Part shown: in pieces, positions 8,709-18,258 of the stretch
Layout of the letters: the number at the start of each line of letters is the position of its first letter
Numbering within the stretch: the stretch's first letter is position 1
Assembly (NCBI GenBank): GCA_034336665.1
Contig: JAPFBE010000036.1
Span: forward strand, 682,001 to 746,000
Source of the DNA: Luscinia megarhynchos
Taxonomy: Eukaryota; Chordata; Aves; Passeriformes; Turdidae
Reading direction: 5' to 3'
Length of the DNA stretch: 64,000 nt
Program-made: the position numbers and the translations under genes
The notes under the pieces: generated by a model
Databases searched by the model: none
What the model saw: the letters and a program-made list of their open reading frames with translations, nothing else
What the model was told of the DNA's origin: nothing

Positions 8709-10037
8709 CACTGTGTCACGGTGTGACTTCGGGTTTGCCAACCTTAATATATTTAATTTCTTTCTGAGACAGGACCCAGGAGTAGAGACAAGGCAGGCTC
8801 AAAACTTAAAAAGGTACAAGAATAAATTTATTAATAATACAAAAAGAAGATATAGCATTCAGGATAAAATTCCTAGATTGTTCCCTCCTTCCCTTCATTC
8901 TACATTTCTTACCAACATACATACAGAGAGAGCACTTCAGTCAGTTATACACTCAAATAATCAGTTCAGTTTAATTCAGAGAGAAAAGTCCCTTTTCTGG
9001 TTATGGCTTAGGGGGTGTCTTCACCTTCACAGTCTGCGTTTATCCGAGGCCCACAGAACTATGAATTTTCCTCCCATTTACACAGTCCTTCCAGAGCCGT
9101 GTTATGGGTTACGATGCACACATGGGGGTACCACCTCTAAAGGCAGGCTACTAAAAAAAACAGAATTCGCTTCATCTGCTTCTCTATTAAATGTCTCTGT
9201 TCATATTCCAGTTCCAGAACAGAGACCCCCATTCGCTCGGGGCAAAGGATCCTTTTCTCAAATATTTCAACCCCCCATGTATTTTCCACAGTTTAAAGGA
9301 ACTTTAGTAAAGTCACAATCCCCACAGCCCACAAAAAAGGTTTTCAGCTACTTGCATCTTTTCAATCTCTTCCCACCAGGAACTTTGTCTTCATCCCGCT
9401 GACTTCTGTAGTCTCCAGGGTTCATTTCTTCTCATTCAGGGGAATTTAGGAGATCCAGGATTCCATCCAGGCATAAAGAAGTTACAATTGTATCCAGATG
9501 ACAAAGAAACAAACGTGGGCAGCTGGAGTTCTTCTCTGCCACGTGGAAAGGCGAGCCGAGCCCACCCGGCAGGGCCGGGGCCATGTGGCCGGTGCCGGGG
9601 CCATGCGGAGCCCGGGGGCCCCCAAGCAAGGGGCTCCCCGCAGAGCCGGTGCCGGGCCGGGCCAGGCCGGGCTTCCTTCCGCTGAGCCCGGGGCCGGGGT
9701 TCTGAGCCGGGCCCCCCCCACAGAGCCGGGGTGCCGGGCCGGACCCCAGACCGAGCCTGGAGCCGGGCCGGAGCCCCCAGCCGGGCCTCCCACCCCCCCG
9801 GAGGCAGGGAACTGAAAGAGCTGAATCAACTCGATGCAATTGTGATTTGTGAAAGCGAAATAACTTTTTCATTGGTTTCCCGAGCTGTCTATCACCAAAT
9901 CAGCTCTCTGATTGGTGCCAGCAGCTCACAGGAGAAGCTCCCAGAGACGGGAGAGTGCCTCCCACTCCCCACCTCATGGAGCCATCCCTGAGGTGAAACC
10001 ACCCATCCCCCACACCACGTGAAACCAACACACACTG
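8709..10037 (-). mobile_element. Solo LTR (family C) with CACTG target duplication
   Basis: LTR proper at 8714-10032 (1319 bp), opening TGTCACGG and ending CCAACACA. It is flanked by a perfect 5-bp duplication CACTG (8709-8713 and 10033-10037). A polyadenylation signal reads on the minus strand (AATAAATTT in the 8820s), so the LTR is in minus orientation. The centre (9540-9790) is extremely GC rich. Two ATTGG boxes 40 bp apart (9871, 9911) read as CCAAT boxes on the sense strand. The 229-residue frame at 8713-9402 is antisense LTR sequence, not a gene. Confidence 0.92.
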
Positions 10038-10151
10038 CTACTGAATTATCAGAACAAGAACCTAGTGGGTACTGGGGGCATGGAGCTTTCTTAACAATGG
10101 GTGAATAACCCTAACTCAGCCTGCCGTTAGTGGGCCGGGGGGCTTAATCTC

Positions 10152-10619
10152 TTGGAAAGGGGTGACCCTGTAGATTTAGTTGGTACTCCTGACCATCTCC
10201 TAGAATACATTCACAAAGCTGCTTGCTTGCAAATTATACATGAAATAAAATTCACTGCTGGCTATAAATCACCTATGCAATTACCTGTAAACGTAAAACA
10301 ATACCCTCTTCCCTCTGGTGCCAAAGAAGGGATCAAACCGGTCATACAGGACTTGCAAAACTTTCCTGTATGGCCAAGCCAAAAACTCAAACCTGACAAT
10401 GTGGCTGTTTATCAATATATTGATGATACCCTTGTGGGAGGAGATGAAATAGAAGTAGTTGGGGATACCCAACAAAAAATAACCTCCCATTTGGAAAGCC
10501 TTAATTTGCAAATTGCTTCAGAGAAAATTCTAAAACCTTTTCAGGAAGAGATGTCTTTGAAAACAGCCACTACTTGGATCTTCCCCCCCTCACGGGGTGG
10601 CCCAGAAATCCTCAGTTAG
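10152..10619 (+). pseudogene. pol: ERV-4 reverse transcriptase, internally deleted
   Basis: 155-residue frame. VKQYPLPSGAKEGIKPVI is the RT finger motif. YIDDTLVGGDE is the catalytic box with both aspartates present, and LNLQIASEKI follows as the post-palm motif. Only about 20 residues separate the finger motif from YIDD, whereas a normal RT has on the order of 100, so the palm core is deleted. The tail (after residue 135) is no longer recognisable. Confidence 0.75.
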
Positions 10620-10710
10620 GAAGTGGTATGCCCCGATCAAGCAGTACTGTAACATCTTCTAAGTAACAGAAGGAACTGTAAAAAATCTGGCAATAACAGA
10701 AACTGAGAGC

Positions 10711-11060
10711 TTGGGTAGCAGCTACGAGAAACCTGTCTCAGGAAATAAAATTGCCTCTGCTTTCTCCCCAAAAAAAACAGCAAATTTTTCATTCTCTAAT
10801 GCTTTTGCCAAACAAATTATTGATGGGGGAGGAGGTAGCGCTCAGGCTGGGGAGCTGATTGTTGATTGGAGTGTTTTCCAGCTTGAGGTGTGGAGTGCCT
10901 CCTTTGTTTGCATCTTCACTGACTCTTATCCTGTGTGTAAAGGAGGTAAAGAGTGGCTTCCTTTTTGACAGCAAAATGATTGGGAAGTTCACAGATTTCC
11001 AGTCCGCATTACATGCTGGAGAGTTTCATCATTTTAACCTCCTGCCTCTTTGTGGCTGAT
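10711..11060 (+). pseudogene. pol: ERV-4 RNase H fragment
   Basis: Contains AQAGELIVDWSVFQLE and VCIFTDSYPVCKGG, which fit the second and third conserved blocks of retroviral RNase H (the AEL helix and the TDS aspartate). The frame ends at 10968, but related sequence seems to continue in another frame. Broken. Confidence 0.65.
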
Positions 11061-11431
11061 TCTGTTTTGTTTACTTTTCACAGAAGAATGCCGCGGGATG
11101 TGAAGATTAATTGCTGAATCCCTCATCGAACCTGTATACAGTTATGGCACAGGACCTTACAGCTGTGTTTTATTTTGTGAGATTCAAAATCAAAATTGAA
11201 CTGCTGTAAAATTTTCCCATAAATTATGCACAGTAAAAACAATGCAAAATACTGAAAAGAACTCGATGTTAATGTTGCAACACCTACTACCCAACCACCG
11301 GTTATACTGAGCCTGAAAAAATTTTGAAATTGGCAGAAAACTGGCAAACAACAAATATTGTTTAATTCGGCATGGTCTTTTAAACAAGTCAAATTGCCAA
11401 TGCAAAGCAATGTCTCAATAATTCAGCCAGC

Positions 11432-12274
11432 TTGTTCACCTTTTCTAGGGATGGACAACCTGGTTGCAAAAAGCAGGATCATTTTAAGAAACAAACAAGA
11501 GTCATAACTCTTGTTGTGGGAACAAGGTTGGGAATTTTGAATAGGATTGATTTAGAAGTATCAATGAATAAATTGGCTAACATTTCTTTAGCTCTCAGCT
11601 GTATCCAGGCTCAATTGTGGATGCAGTCAGTTGCTGCCTCAATCATAAGGGATGGTGAGGAAGCCACTTTTCCCACTGAAATTCAGAGACTAATTTGGGA
11701 TAATGCCCATGATTTTGAAAAAGAATTCCAATCCTGGTGAAATTGGGTAAATTTTACCTATGACCCCAGCACAAACACAGCCACAGCCTTTGCACTGACC
11801 ATATGTAATGCTTCAGTACATTCAATATTCCCTATCATTGCATTAGGGCTGAATCATGACGGAGCTATTCTCTATCCTTTCGAGCATAGAGAATGGGCCT
11901 GTCAAATTGGTGAGACATAACAAAGTATTAATTTGGAAACTTGCATTGTCCGGGAACAACAAGGGTTTATCTGTGAAAGTAATGCAATCAGAGCTCAAGA
12001 TATTTGCTTAGACACAGAACAGAATCTCTGTAACTCTGAAATTCATCTAAACGAGATTCCTGAAACAATACTGGTGTATATGGGCAATGGGTGTGCATGC
12101 TTAAGAATTGCTTGTGATAGTGTTTTCGTAGAAGATTTGGTAGTGAGTACTAAAAATCATTTAAATCTTTATGTCTGTAACTTTACTAAGATTGCAGGAT
12201 ATGATTTTTTCCTCTCATCACCTTCTACAGATCAGCAATCCTCTACCATATATAAACAAATTGGTCACTGGTGA
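11432..12274 (+). pseudogene. env: ERV-4 env-derived remnant, one frame with two stops
   Basis: A single reading frame from 11432 to 12274 interrupted only by TGA at 11738-11740 (in a Trp-rich context, probably a former TGG) and TAA at 11918-11920. It begins in a helical stretch (NKLANISLALSCIQAQ), followed by a WNWVNFTYDP motif and a Cys-rich part (CIVREQQGFICES, AQDICLDTEQNLC, CACLRIACDS). The spacing of cysteines and potential N-glycosylation sites suggests a retroviral transmembrane/surface glycoprotein. The anchor end is lost. The env call rests on my recollection of related avian ERV proteins plus these patterns. Confidence 0.6.
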
Positions 12275-12660
12275 CATCCCTAAGGTTATTGACACAAGGC
12301 AAACTGTATGATTTAAAATAAGATAAAACATGGTTTTGTTTTAAAATTTCCTCATTTTAGTTGTGTTGCGTTTTAAATTTAAATTAATTATTTGATTTGT
12401 AAATTTAAAAATTGCTTGTTTAAAATTGCTTGTTTTAATTGTTTTGCATTTTGAAATTTACCTATTTTTTAATTGCATTATATTTTGACTAAAAAATTTA
12501 TTATCTTTTTGTAATCAGAAATTGAATTTGAAGATTGATTAATAAATTGAGTAATTGTGTTGGGGTTTTTTCCCCCTTTTCCTTTCTTTTTTCTTTTTCC
12601 TACTTTTGCATTCTGTCCAATTTTGTGTCTTTGTTTTCTGGGATATGCTATCAACTTGGG
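12275..12660. other. AT-rich tail of ERV-4
   Basis: Very A/T-rich sequence with repeated TTTAAAATT and TTGCTTGTTT words and no coding potential. It lies between the env remnant and an LTR-like block. Confidence 0.4.
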
Positions 12661-13312
12661 CAAGTCCTGAAGACTTCACAACAGCACCATGAAGGAGCGC
12701 TCTTGAAGATGATTGTGAGTCACCAGGTGGTGTAAGAGTCGGTCCGAAGTTTCTCTGATCTTCCTCACCACCATCATCAGAGACTGAGACCCCGAAAACG
12801 CACCACTCGCTCTGACTTGAGTTCTGGCCTGGCCGAGGTGGATGCTTGCCAAGGATTGTTTGTAGGTGTGCTTGGTGCTTACCACGGTACGCTGCTCTTG
12901 AGAGCATGGTACTGGCTGTAGCGTCCTGTTCCACCTGTTTCTTGGAGCAATGATCTCCGCATAAAATAGTCCATAAATCTCCCCACCTTTTGGCCAGAGG
13001 CCACTCGCTTTGGAAAAGGACAATAAAAAGTGACTTTCTTAAAGCAGACTTTGAGACCTCTTTCTCCCCAATGGATTGAAGATGCGTCTATTGTTGGACG
13101 ACCACAAGGATGCGTCCCGTCTGTTGGTAGCTATATCCACATGCTTTCTCCCTCTCTCTCTCTCTCTACCTCTCTTCTATCGCAAAACTGAATTCTTTAC
13201 ACGCAATAAACTGCATTACTGCTTTCTGCTGAACAAAAATCTGAGTCTCTTGCCTTTTGTCTTTTGCACCCTGGGGTCAAACGAACTATCACGACTCCTG
13301 CTCTGGTTGAGC
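12661..13312 (+). mobile_element. Probable LTR-like block, edges unclear
   Basis: Contains a CAATAAACTGC polyadenylation-like signal (about 13204-13215), a CT microsatellite at about 13152-13170, and a downstream TGAGTCTCTTGCC stretch typical of LTR R/U5 regions. No clear TG...CA edges or TSD were found. It is not coding. Confidence 0.4.
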
Positions 13313-13402
13313 GGACTGTGATACACAGAGATAAGCAATCACTACCCCACCTGGCTAAAGCAGATGGTGATAGAATACACATTTCTGGCCACATCAACCC
13401 AA
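13313..13402 (-). mobile_element. Fragment of ERV-3-type LTR end
   Basis: About 90 bp matching the right end of the ERV-3 LTRs (31075-31162 and 25142-25229): GAGATAAGCAATCACTACCC, then GGTGATAGAATACACATTTC and a terminal CAACCCAACA. Only this end is present. Confidence 0.7.
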
Positions 13403-13869
13403 CACAGCTACTCACCTACCAATCCCTTTTCCCAAGTTCTTTCATAATACAAGGGTGGGGGAAGGGGGGTGGAAAGCCGGGGGATGATCTGAGGGGGAAA
13501 AAAGGAAAGTCTCCTCAGATAACAATTTTTTCTTCAAAATTCACAGCTTCTATTTGGAGTTTCAACAGGTACACCACTCCCCACTCTACCTTGTGCAGAC
13601 TCCATCACAGCCAACCACACTGCTAACAGCCAGCAAGATACCAGTCCTTGCTGAGAAATCCCTTTCCTCAGTTTCCTGAGAAAACCTCGCCTCCCTTCTA
13701 CCAGCTCTAGGATGCTTCAGAAAATCTGTTCGGACATTGAGGACTCAGGGAATGGCTTGCATTTTGAAAATTGTCTTATGAGTGCTTTTGATTGTTTTTG
13801 TCATTTTGTGTTCATTCAGTTGCCTCAAACATTTAATTTCAAAATCCTTAAAATAAGTCTTCTAAAATA
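13403..13869. other. No gene seen; G-rich then AT-rich tail
   Basis: A short G-rich patch (13450-13500) is followed by unremarkable sequence leading to the ERV-4 polypurine tract. I see no gene or clear repeat. Confidence 0.4.
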
Positions 13870-14059
13870 ATAAAGAAGGAGGGAGTTGTGAAGACCCTAA
13901 AAGGCATTCNNNNNNNNNNNNNNNNNNNNNNNNNNNNNNNNNNNNNNNNNNNNNNNNNNNNNNNNNNNNNNNNNNNNNNNNNNNNNNNNNNNNNNNNNNN
14001 NNNNNNNNNCTCCTTTTTGGACATAAACCTCTGGTGTTTGTGGCTTAATTTTCCTTACA
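13870..14059 (+). mobile_element. ERV-4 polypurine tract and 3' LTR with assembly gap
   Basis: A purine-rich tract (AAAGAAGGAGGGAG) precedes TGTGAAGACCC at 13887, taken as the LTR start. After the N run the LTR resumes with TTTTTGGACATAAACCTCTG and ends TTTTCCTTACA at 14059. The same end occurs in the LTR at 15550-15808, which fixes the identity of both. Confidence 0.75.
13910..14009. other. Assembly gap, exactly 100 N
   Basis: A run of 100 N, a conventional placeholder for unknown length, inside the ERV-4 3' LTR. The 62-residue frame drawn through it is meaningless. Confidence 1.
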
Positions 14060-14119
14060 TTTACCTGCACCATCCCAACAGATAATCAGACTGCAACAGG
14101 AACAGACTTCCTAGACAGT

Positions 14120-14239
14120 TGTTTGATGTTCCGTGTCTGTCAATATTTGGGTAGCAAAATGCTTTAAGTCAGCCCTGAAGTGGTTAGGCAGTTGGACTAG
14201 ATTACCAATGTAGGTCTCTTCCAAATGAACGATTCCAGT
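14120..14239 (+). mobile_element. CR1 LINE 3' tail
   Basis: GCAGTTGGACTAGATTACC followed by a GGTCTCTTCCAAA-like motif, then ATTCT repeats, is the characteristic 3' end of avian CR1 elements. Left edge approximate. Confidence 0.8.
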
Positions 14240-14328
14240 CTATTCTATTCTATTCTATTCTATTCTATTCTATTCTATTCTATTCTATTCTATTCTATTC
14301 TATTCTATTCTATTCTATTCTATTCTAT
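14240..14328 (+). repeat. (ATTCT)n microsatellite
   Basis: About 17 to 18 uninterrupted pentamer copies. They are grown from the CR1 3' terminal repeat directly to the left. Confidence 0.97.
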
Positions 14329-15549
14329 GACTTTAATAAAAAGAATACGGGTCTGAGCTCCTACCAGAAAAAACACCCAGCGCAGTACAGCTTGCCTGCT
14401 AAGGAGCTCCACCAAACAGCATGTCAGCCATGCAAGTGTTTTTGATCCAGCCCTCCAGCCCTCCAGCCCCCAGGCTGAGGATGTGAGAGCAGGATTAAGC
14501 AACTTTCTGTAAATCTGAGCTCACTCCAGGGTGACAATCTCTAAGGTAAACACTCCTCAATCCCTCTCTATGTAGCAGCATCTCAGTGTCTTTTACCATT
14601 TAATCCCTGGACTCCATGTAATCCAATGCCGCAGATTTATATTAAGGCATTACGTGATTTTCACTTTTATTCGCCCCAAATTTTATTTGGTTGCAAGTCC
14701 ACAGACAACAGAGATTTCCTTCAAATAACTCTGACATTTTGGGGGACATTACAATTTGTTTAGAACTCATCACAGCCTATTAGTTTTTAAAATTAATCCT
14801 GCTAGAACCACATTAACTCTTTATTAAGAAATAGGCATCAGCTTTTCCATCAGTGCTGTTACATCCTTATTACTTCTCCTGTCCTGGCTGAGATAAGATA
14901 TCCAGTTTGCAACTACACCTCCATGCCAGATATTTCTTATACAGCTGGGGGGGTCCCTTGTGCTGCCAAGCCAGGTGTGTGCATTAACATTTTCAGAAGT
15001 GAAACCCAGAGTCACACCATCTGGGGTTGTGCTATGCTATTTGTCCTCCTCCTGCATAATAAATGAAAAAAAAAAGTTATTTATTTATACAATAAATAAT
15101 ATAGCTAATAAAATCACTCGTCAAAGGCTGAATAAGGAATAGGATATCACAAGCATGGTCTGAGGTGCTTGCTCACAATCACGGGTCGATGTACCGTGCC
15201 AACTCCGCAAATATTTTCCTCCCTTAACTGTATCCAAAAATGGGAGGACGGATTGAAACTGCATTTTCTGCCTGTAACGCCTCACACATTCGTGGAACCA
15301 AGTGAAAACAACACCAGTGGGAGAGAGATAACTGCTTGTTCCTCTCCTACTTGAAAGGAATGAGAAGGAGGTGTCTACAAACTGTTGGCCTGATAGTAGA
15401 CAAGGCCAGATACAGCGAGGTGAAAGAAGCAATGGGGAAAACCATAAATTTCCTAGGAATTCCACTAATTGACACAGATTGTTACTCATTCAAGACTGTA
15501 CAAAATCTCTGGATTTAGAGAAAAAGAACAGAGACACAAAGAAAAAAAA
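14329..15549. other. No gene seen
   Basis: Ordinary-composition sequence. Short frames at 15121-15518 on both strands show no recognisable domain. The A-rich run ending at 15549 directly precedes an LTR and could be part of a lost ERV tail. Confidence 0.4.
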
Positions 15550-15808
15550 TGCGGGGGGTATACGTTAGAAGGGGTCTTAGGCATTTCGGAAAGTCTGCAC
15601 CTCTCAAGTACCTCAGCCAATGGGGAAAGATAGAGGGAAATGCAGTCGGGAAATTAGGATTAAAAGGAGGCTGTGTCCCCTAAAAATTTTGAGAGACCCC
15701 AGGGGAAATGCCCCATGGCCTCTCCCTTTATTCAAATAAAGTTACAGGACTCCTCTGTCTCCTTTTTGGACATAAACCTCTGGTGTTTGTGGATTAATTT
15801 TCCTGACA
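15550..15808 (+). mobile_element. LTR of the ERV-4 family
   Basis: 259-bp LTR. It starts TGCGGGGGG after an A-rich run, carries an ATTCAAATAAAG polyadenylation signal (about 15730-15743), and ends CTCTGGTGTTTGTGGATTAA then TTTTCCTGACA, matching the end of the LTR at 13887-14059. No TSD was found, so it may be a 3' LTR remnant rather than a clean solo LTR. Confidence 0.7.
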
Positions 15809-15824
15809 CACTGCTGCTTGGGGG

Positions 15825-16494
15825 TGTAATGGATGAATATAATGTAATTCGTGTAAGAATTATATAGTAGTGTAAAGAAAGCAATATTTGTAAACCAAAC
15901 CACAGACGGTAAAGACACAGATTGCTTGATTATATCATTGTAACATTCAACAAAAGTAGGATAGCTCAAATTAACAACTTAATAGACCTAGCTGCAGCGG
16001 AGATGGCCCTGTCTAGGGAGGCACCCAAGCTACGAGGACCCGATAAGGACCCTTAATCAACGCCATGAAAAAAATACATCTGAATGCCCGGTTTCCCGTA
16101 AACTGAGATCTACAGGATACATCTCCATGTCGCCTTCCCGAAAGCCAGGACATGTCCTCATCAGAATTCATCGCCTTCCAGGATATGGTTTTGTCCAGCC
16201 CAACGCGGTGAAAGAAAACTACATGAATAAGCTGAACGACAACGGAAGACAAAGACCTCCGCTTCCGGCAAGGAAAAACTGTATAAAAACTGGACTAACC
16301 AAAGCTGTTTTGTGAACACTTGGGGATTCGGAGCGATAGAGTTCGAATCAGTGTGTGTTCACCCGACGTCGACCCCGGGCTCGGCGCTGTTCCTTTGCGG
16401 TTGTGGCTATCGTGGACCGTGTTTCGGTCGCAAAATAAATATCGCTTATTTTAATCATATTTAATTCGGCTTGATTACGTTCTTATCTATAACA
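15825..16494 (+). mobile_element. Putative LTR immediately upstream of UBE2R2
   Basis: A roughly 670-bp block, TGTAATGG...TATAACA, with promoter layout: a TATAAAA box at 16282-16288, a GC-richer transcribed segment, and an AATAAA signal at 16434-16439 about 55 bp before the right edge. The order TATA, AATAAA, end fits U3-R-U5 on the plus strand. TSD not convincing. It ends about 480 bp before the UBE2R2 start codon, in the same direction. Confidence 0.55.
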
Positions 16495-16842
16495 GGGATG
16501 TCCGCAGGGTTTTTAGGGGACCCTGGATCATGGAAGGTCGTTCCTCAAAACCCATCCTTTGTTCAAAAGCTGCTCCTTTTTTGACCATGAATGTATCAGT
16601 GCAGCAGCATGGACTGGCCATGCCCCACCCGTGACCCCCACAGAACACCGCCCCCTCCATCCCACTCATAGCTCTCCACCCAACTTTTCTTCCGCCTCAA
16701 ACGACATGTGGACCTGCCCCGTAAGGGCTAATGCAACGCCGGGAACCACGCACCCACGCATTCCACAGACGGTGTGGCGGAGAGCGCTGCCCCTTTAAGT
16801 GCGCCGATAAGGAAGGGGCGGGGCTTGCCGTGCTGAGGTCAG

Positions 16843-16974
16843 ATGCGAGTGGGCGCCGTCACAAAAGGAAGTGGCGGCGACGACTGTCAGCGCAGGGCGG
16901 AGGGCCTGTGGGGCAGCGCGACGGCGGCGGGGCAGCGGCAGCAGCAGCCTGGGCGGCGGGGGCCGCGCCGCACC
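16843..16974 (+). other. UBE2R2: In-frame upstream ATG, 44-codon extension open into UBE2R2
   Basis: An ATG at 16843 is in frame with the annotated start 132 bases later, with no stop between. Its context is weak (C at -3, C at +4), so the canonical start remains the likely one. The extension is Gly/Arg/Gln/Ala rich. Confidence 0.5.
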
Positions 16975-17151
16975 ATGGCCCAGCAGCAGATGAGCAGCTC
17001 ACAGAAGGCGCTGATGCTGGAGCTGAAGTCGCTGCAGGAGGAGCCGGTGGAGGGCTTCCGCATCACCCTGGTTGACGAGTCCGACCTCTACAACTGGGAG
17101 GTGGCGATCTTCGGACCCCCCAACACCCTCTACGAGGGCGGTTACTTCAAG
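16975..17151 (+). CDS. UBE2R2: UBE2R2 coding exon 1 (ubiquitin-conjugating enzyme E2 R2)
   Basis: Encodes 59 residues from a strong Kozak start (CACCATGG), MAQQQMSSSQ to EGGYFK, ending at a consensus donor AAG|GTACGG. UBE2R2 is a Cdc34-family E2. It accepts ubiquitin from E1 and, with SCF/cullin-RING ligases, builds Lys48-linked chains. This exon holds the N-terminal helix and first beta strands of the UBC fold; the catalytic Cys, acidic loop and acidic tail are in later exons. MAQQQM and DESDLYNWE distinguish it from the paralogue CDC34 (UBE2R1). Position 7 is Ser where, from memory, the mammalian protein has Thr. No later exon is visible downstream. Confidence 0.95.
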
Positions 17152-18258
17152 GTACGGCTTTTCCCCGCTCCGCCGGCGGATCGGGCCTCCCGCCGCCGCG
17201 GATGTCCCGGCGAGCTGCCGCCGGGGCCTGCACCACTCCCCTTGCCGCCTGCCGGGCCTCTGTCGGGTGCGGAGGGGCCGCGGCGGGCCTGAGGTCACTG
17301 TTAGCTCCTCTACCCTCCGCGGGAGGGGGCCGAGGCCTACGGAAAGAGGGAAAGCAGGGCGGCTCGGGCCCCGTAGATAATGCCCTGCGAGCTGCCCTTC
17401 CCCGCCCGCTGCCGGCGGCGGGGGGACGATCTGCAGGGCAGGCTGGCTGGGGGCCTGCAGGGCCTCTTCTCTCAGGATGCCTTCTGGGAAGAGGAGGCCG
17501 TGTTATAGCTGACTCTATTCTGTTATTTCTCAGTTTTAACACCCAAGAAACGCAGGTACCTCATGGCAGAGAGCAAATTCTTCCCTTTGGCCCCCAAGTT
17601 TGTTCTCTTGGCTCTAGTCTGTATATTTATCAAAGGGGCTTCTCTTGATAGCTTCGTTTGTCATGTAGGAGCATCCTGTGTAGGATGACTAACTCAAGAT
17701 AAAAGCTGTGAGGTTTTTTATTTCAAAACTTCGTGGACTTCATGACTGTTTTTTGTGATTTTTTTTTTCCCTCTGGTTTCCTTTTCTTCTCCAAATTTTT
17801 AGAGGGCAGCCTTCAAAGGGTTACAGCAACACATAATTGGTGAAGGTCGATAAATTAAAAGCATTTATCTCTGAGTCTTCCTGTTAATCCAAAAGTGTTT
17901 TTGTGGTTCTCTTGTAAATACAGTAAACAAGAAATCTGGCACTGCTGCACCAGGAAAGGGGGAAAACTTAAATTCTCAAAACAATTGGAGGAGGATTTGC
18001 ATGATTTTTCTTAAAGGAAGTAATTGAAAAGCCATAGTGCCTGCAGAAGATTTGTTGCATCGGGCAGACCCCTTTGCACTTGATGTCTGCTTGGTCTCTA
18101 GCAAAATAATGTCCCCTTCAGATCCCTTCTCCCAGGAGTTATTGTTTTAGTAGAGGCTCCTGTGTCTCTCATTTCACGCCCTTTGATTTCTGTCAAACCA
18201 AAATAAATTTTTGGATGATTTTTCTTGCTTGGCTGACATGCATCTTGGCCTCTCTGAG
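17152..18258 (+). other. Start of UBE2R2 intron 1
   Basis: GTACGG donor, the remaining CpG-island flank to about 17500, then normal intronic sequence with T-rich stretches. No repeats or exons recognised. Frames over the CpG island are compositional. Confidence 0.7.

Larger units (their letters stand above)
10038..14059 (+). mobile_element. Degraded plus-strand ERV-4 (RT, RNase H, env, 3' LTR)
   Basis: Opposite in orientation to its neighbours. In order: RT fragment, RNase H fragment, env remnant, a 3' segment carrying other LTR debris (about 12660-13402), a polypurine tract at about 13870-13886, and a 3' LTR from 13887 that contains the N gap. Its 5' part is missing or lies left of the other insertions. 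The RT lacks the segment between fingers and the YIDD box, so it is internally deleted. Exact class not assigned. Confidence 0.7.
16730..17500 (+). promoter_or_regulatory. UBE2R2: UBE2R2 CpG-island promoter and 5' UTR
   Basis: GC-rich, CpG-dense block spanning the start codon. A GC box (GGGGCGGGGC) lies at 16815-16824 and an ETS-type site (AGGAAGTG) at 16866-16873; no TATA box. This is a typical housekeeping promoter. The transcription start cannot be fixed from sequence, but probably lies near 16830-16900. Confidence 0.8.

Noticed and set aside
8713..9402. 229-residue plus-strand frame
   Set aside because: Antisense to a family C LTR; not preserved in the matching LTR at 51531-52816.
9432..9872. 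Gly/Pro-rich frames on both strands
   Set aside because: GC-rich core of the family C LTR; no stops because of composition.
14240..14328. CRISPR-like direct repeats
   Set aside because: Simple pentamer microsatellite growing from a CR1 tail; no spacers, and eukaryotic context.
15121..15518. Possible small genes on both strands
   Set aside because: Short overlapping frames without recognisable domains, start context or splice signals.
15820..16499. G-rich target duplication for the 15825-16494 LTR
   Set aside because: Left GGGGG and right GGGAT share only three G; not convincing.
17147..17648. Several Pro/Arg/Gly-rich frames over the CpG island
   Set aside because: They lie in the intron after a clear splice donor at 17152 and have no similarity to the rest of UBE2R2.
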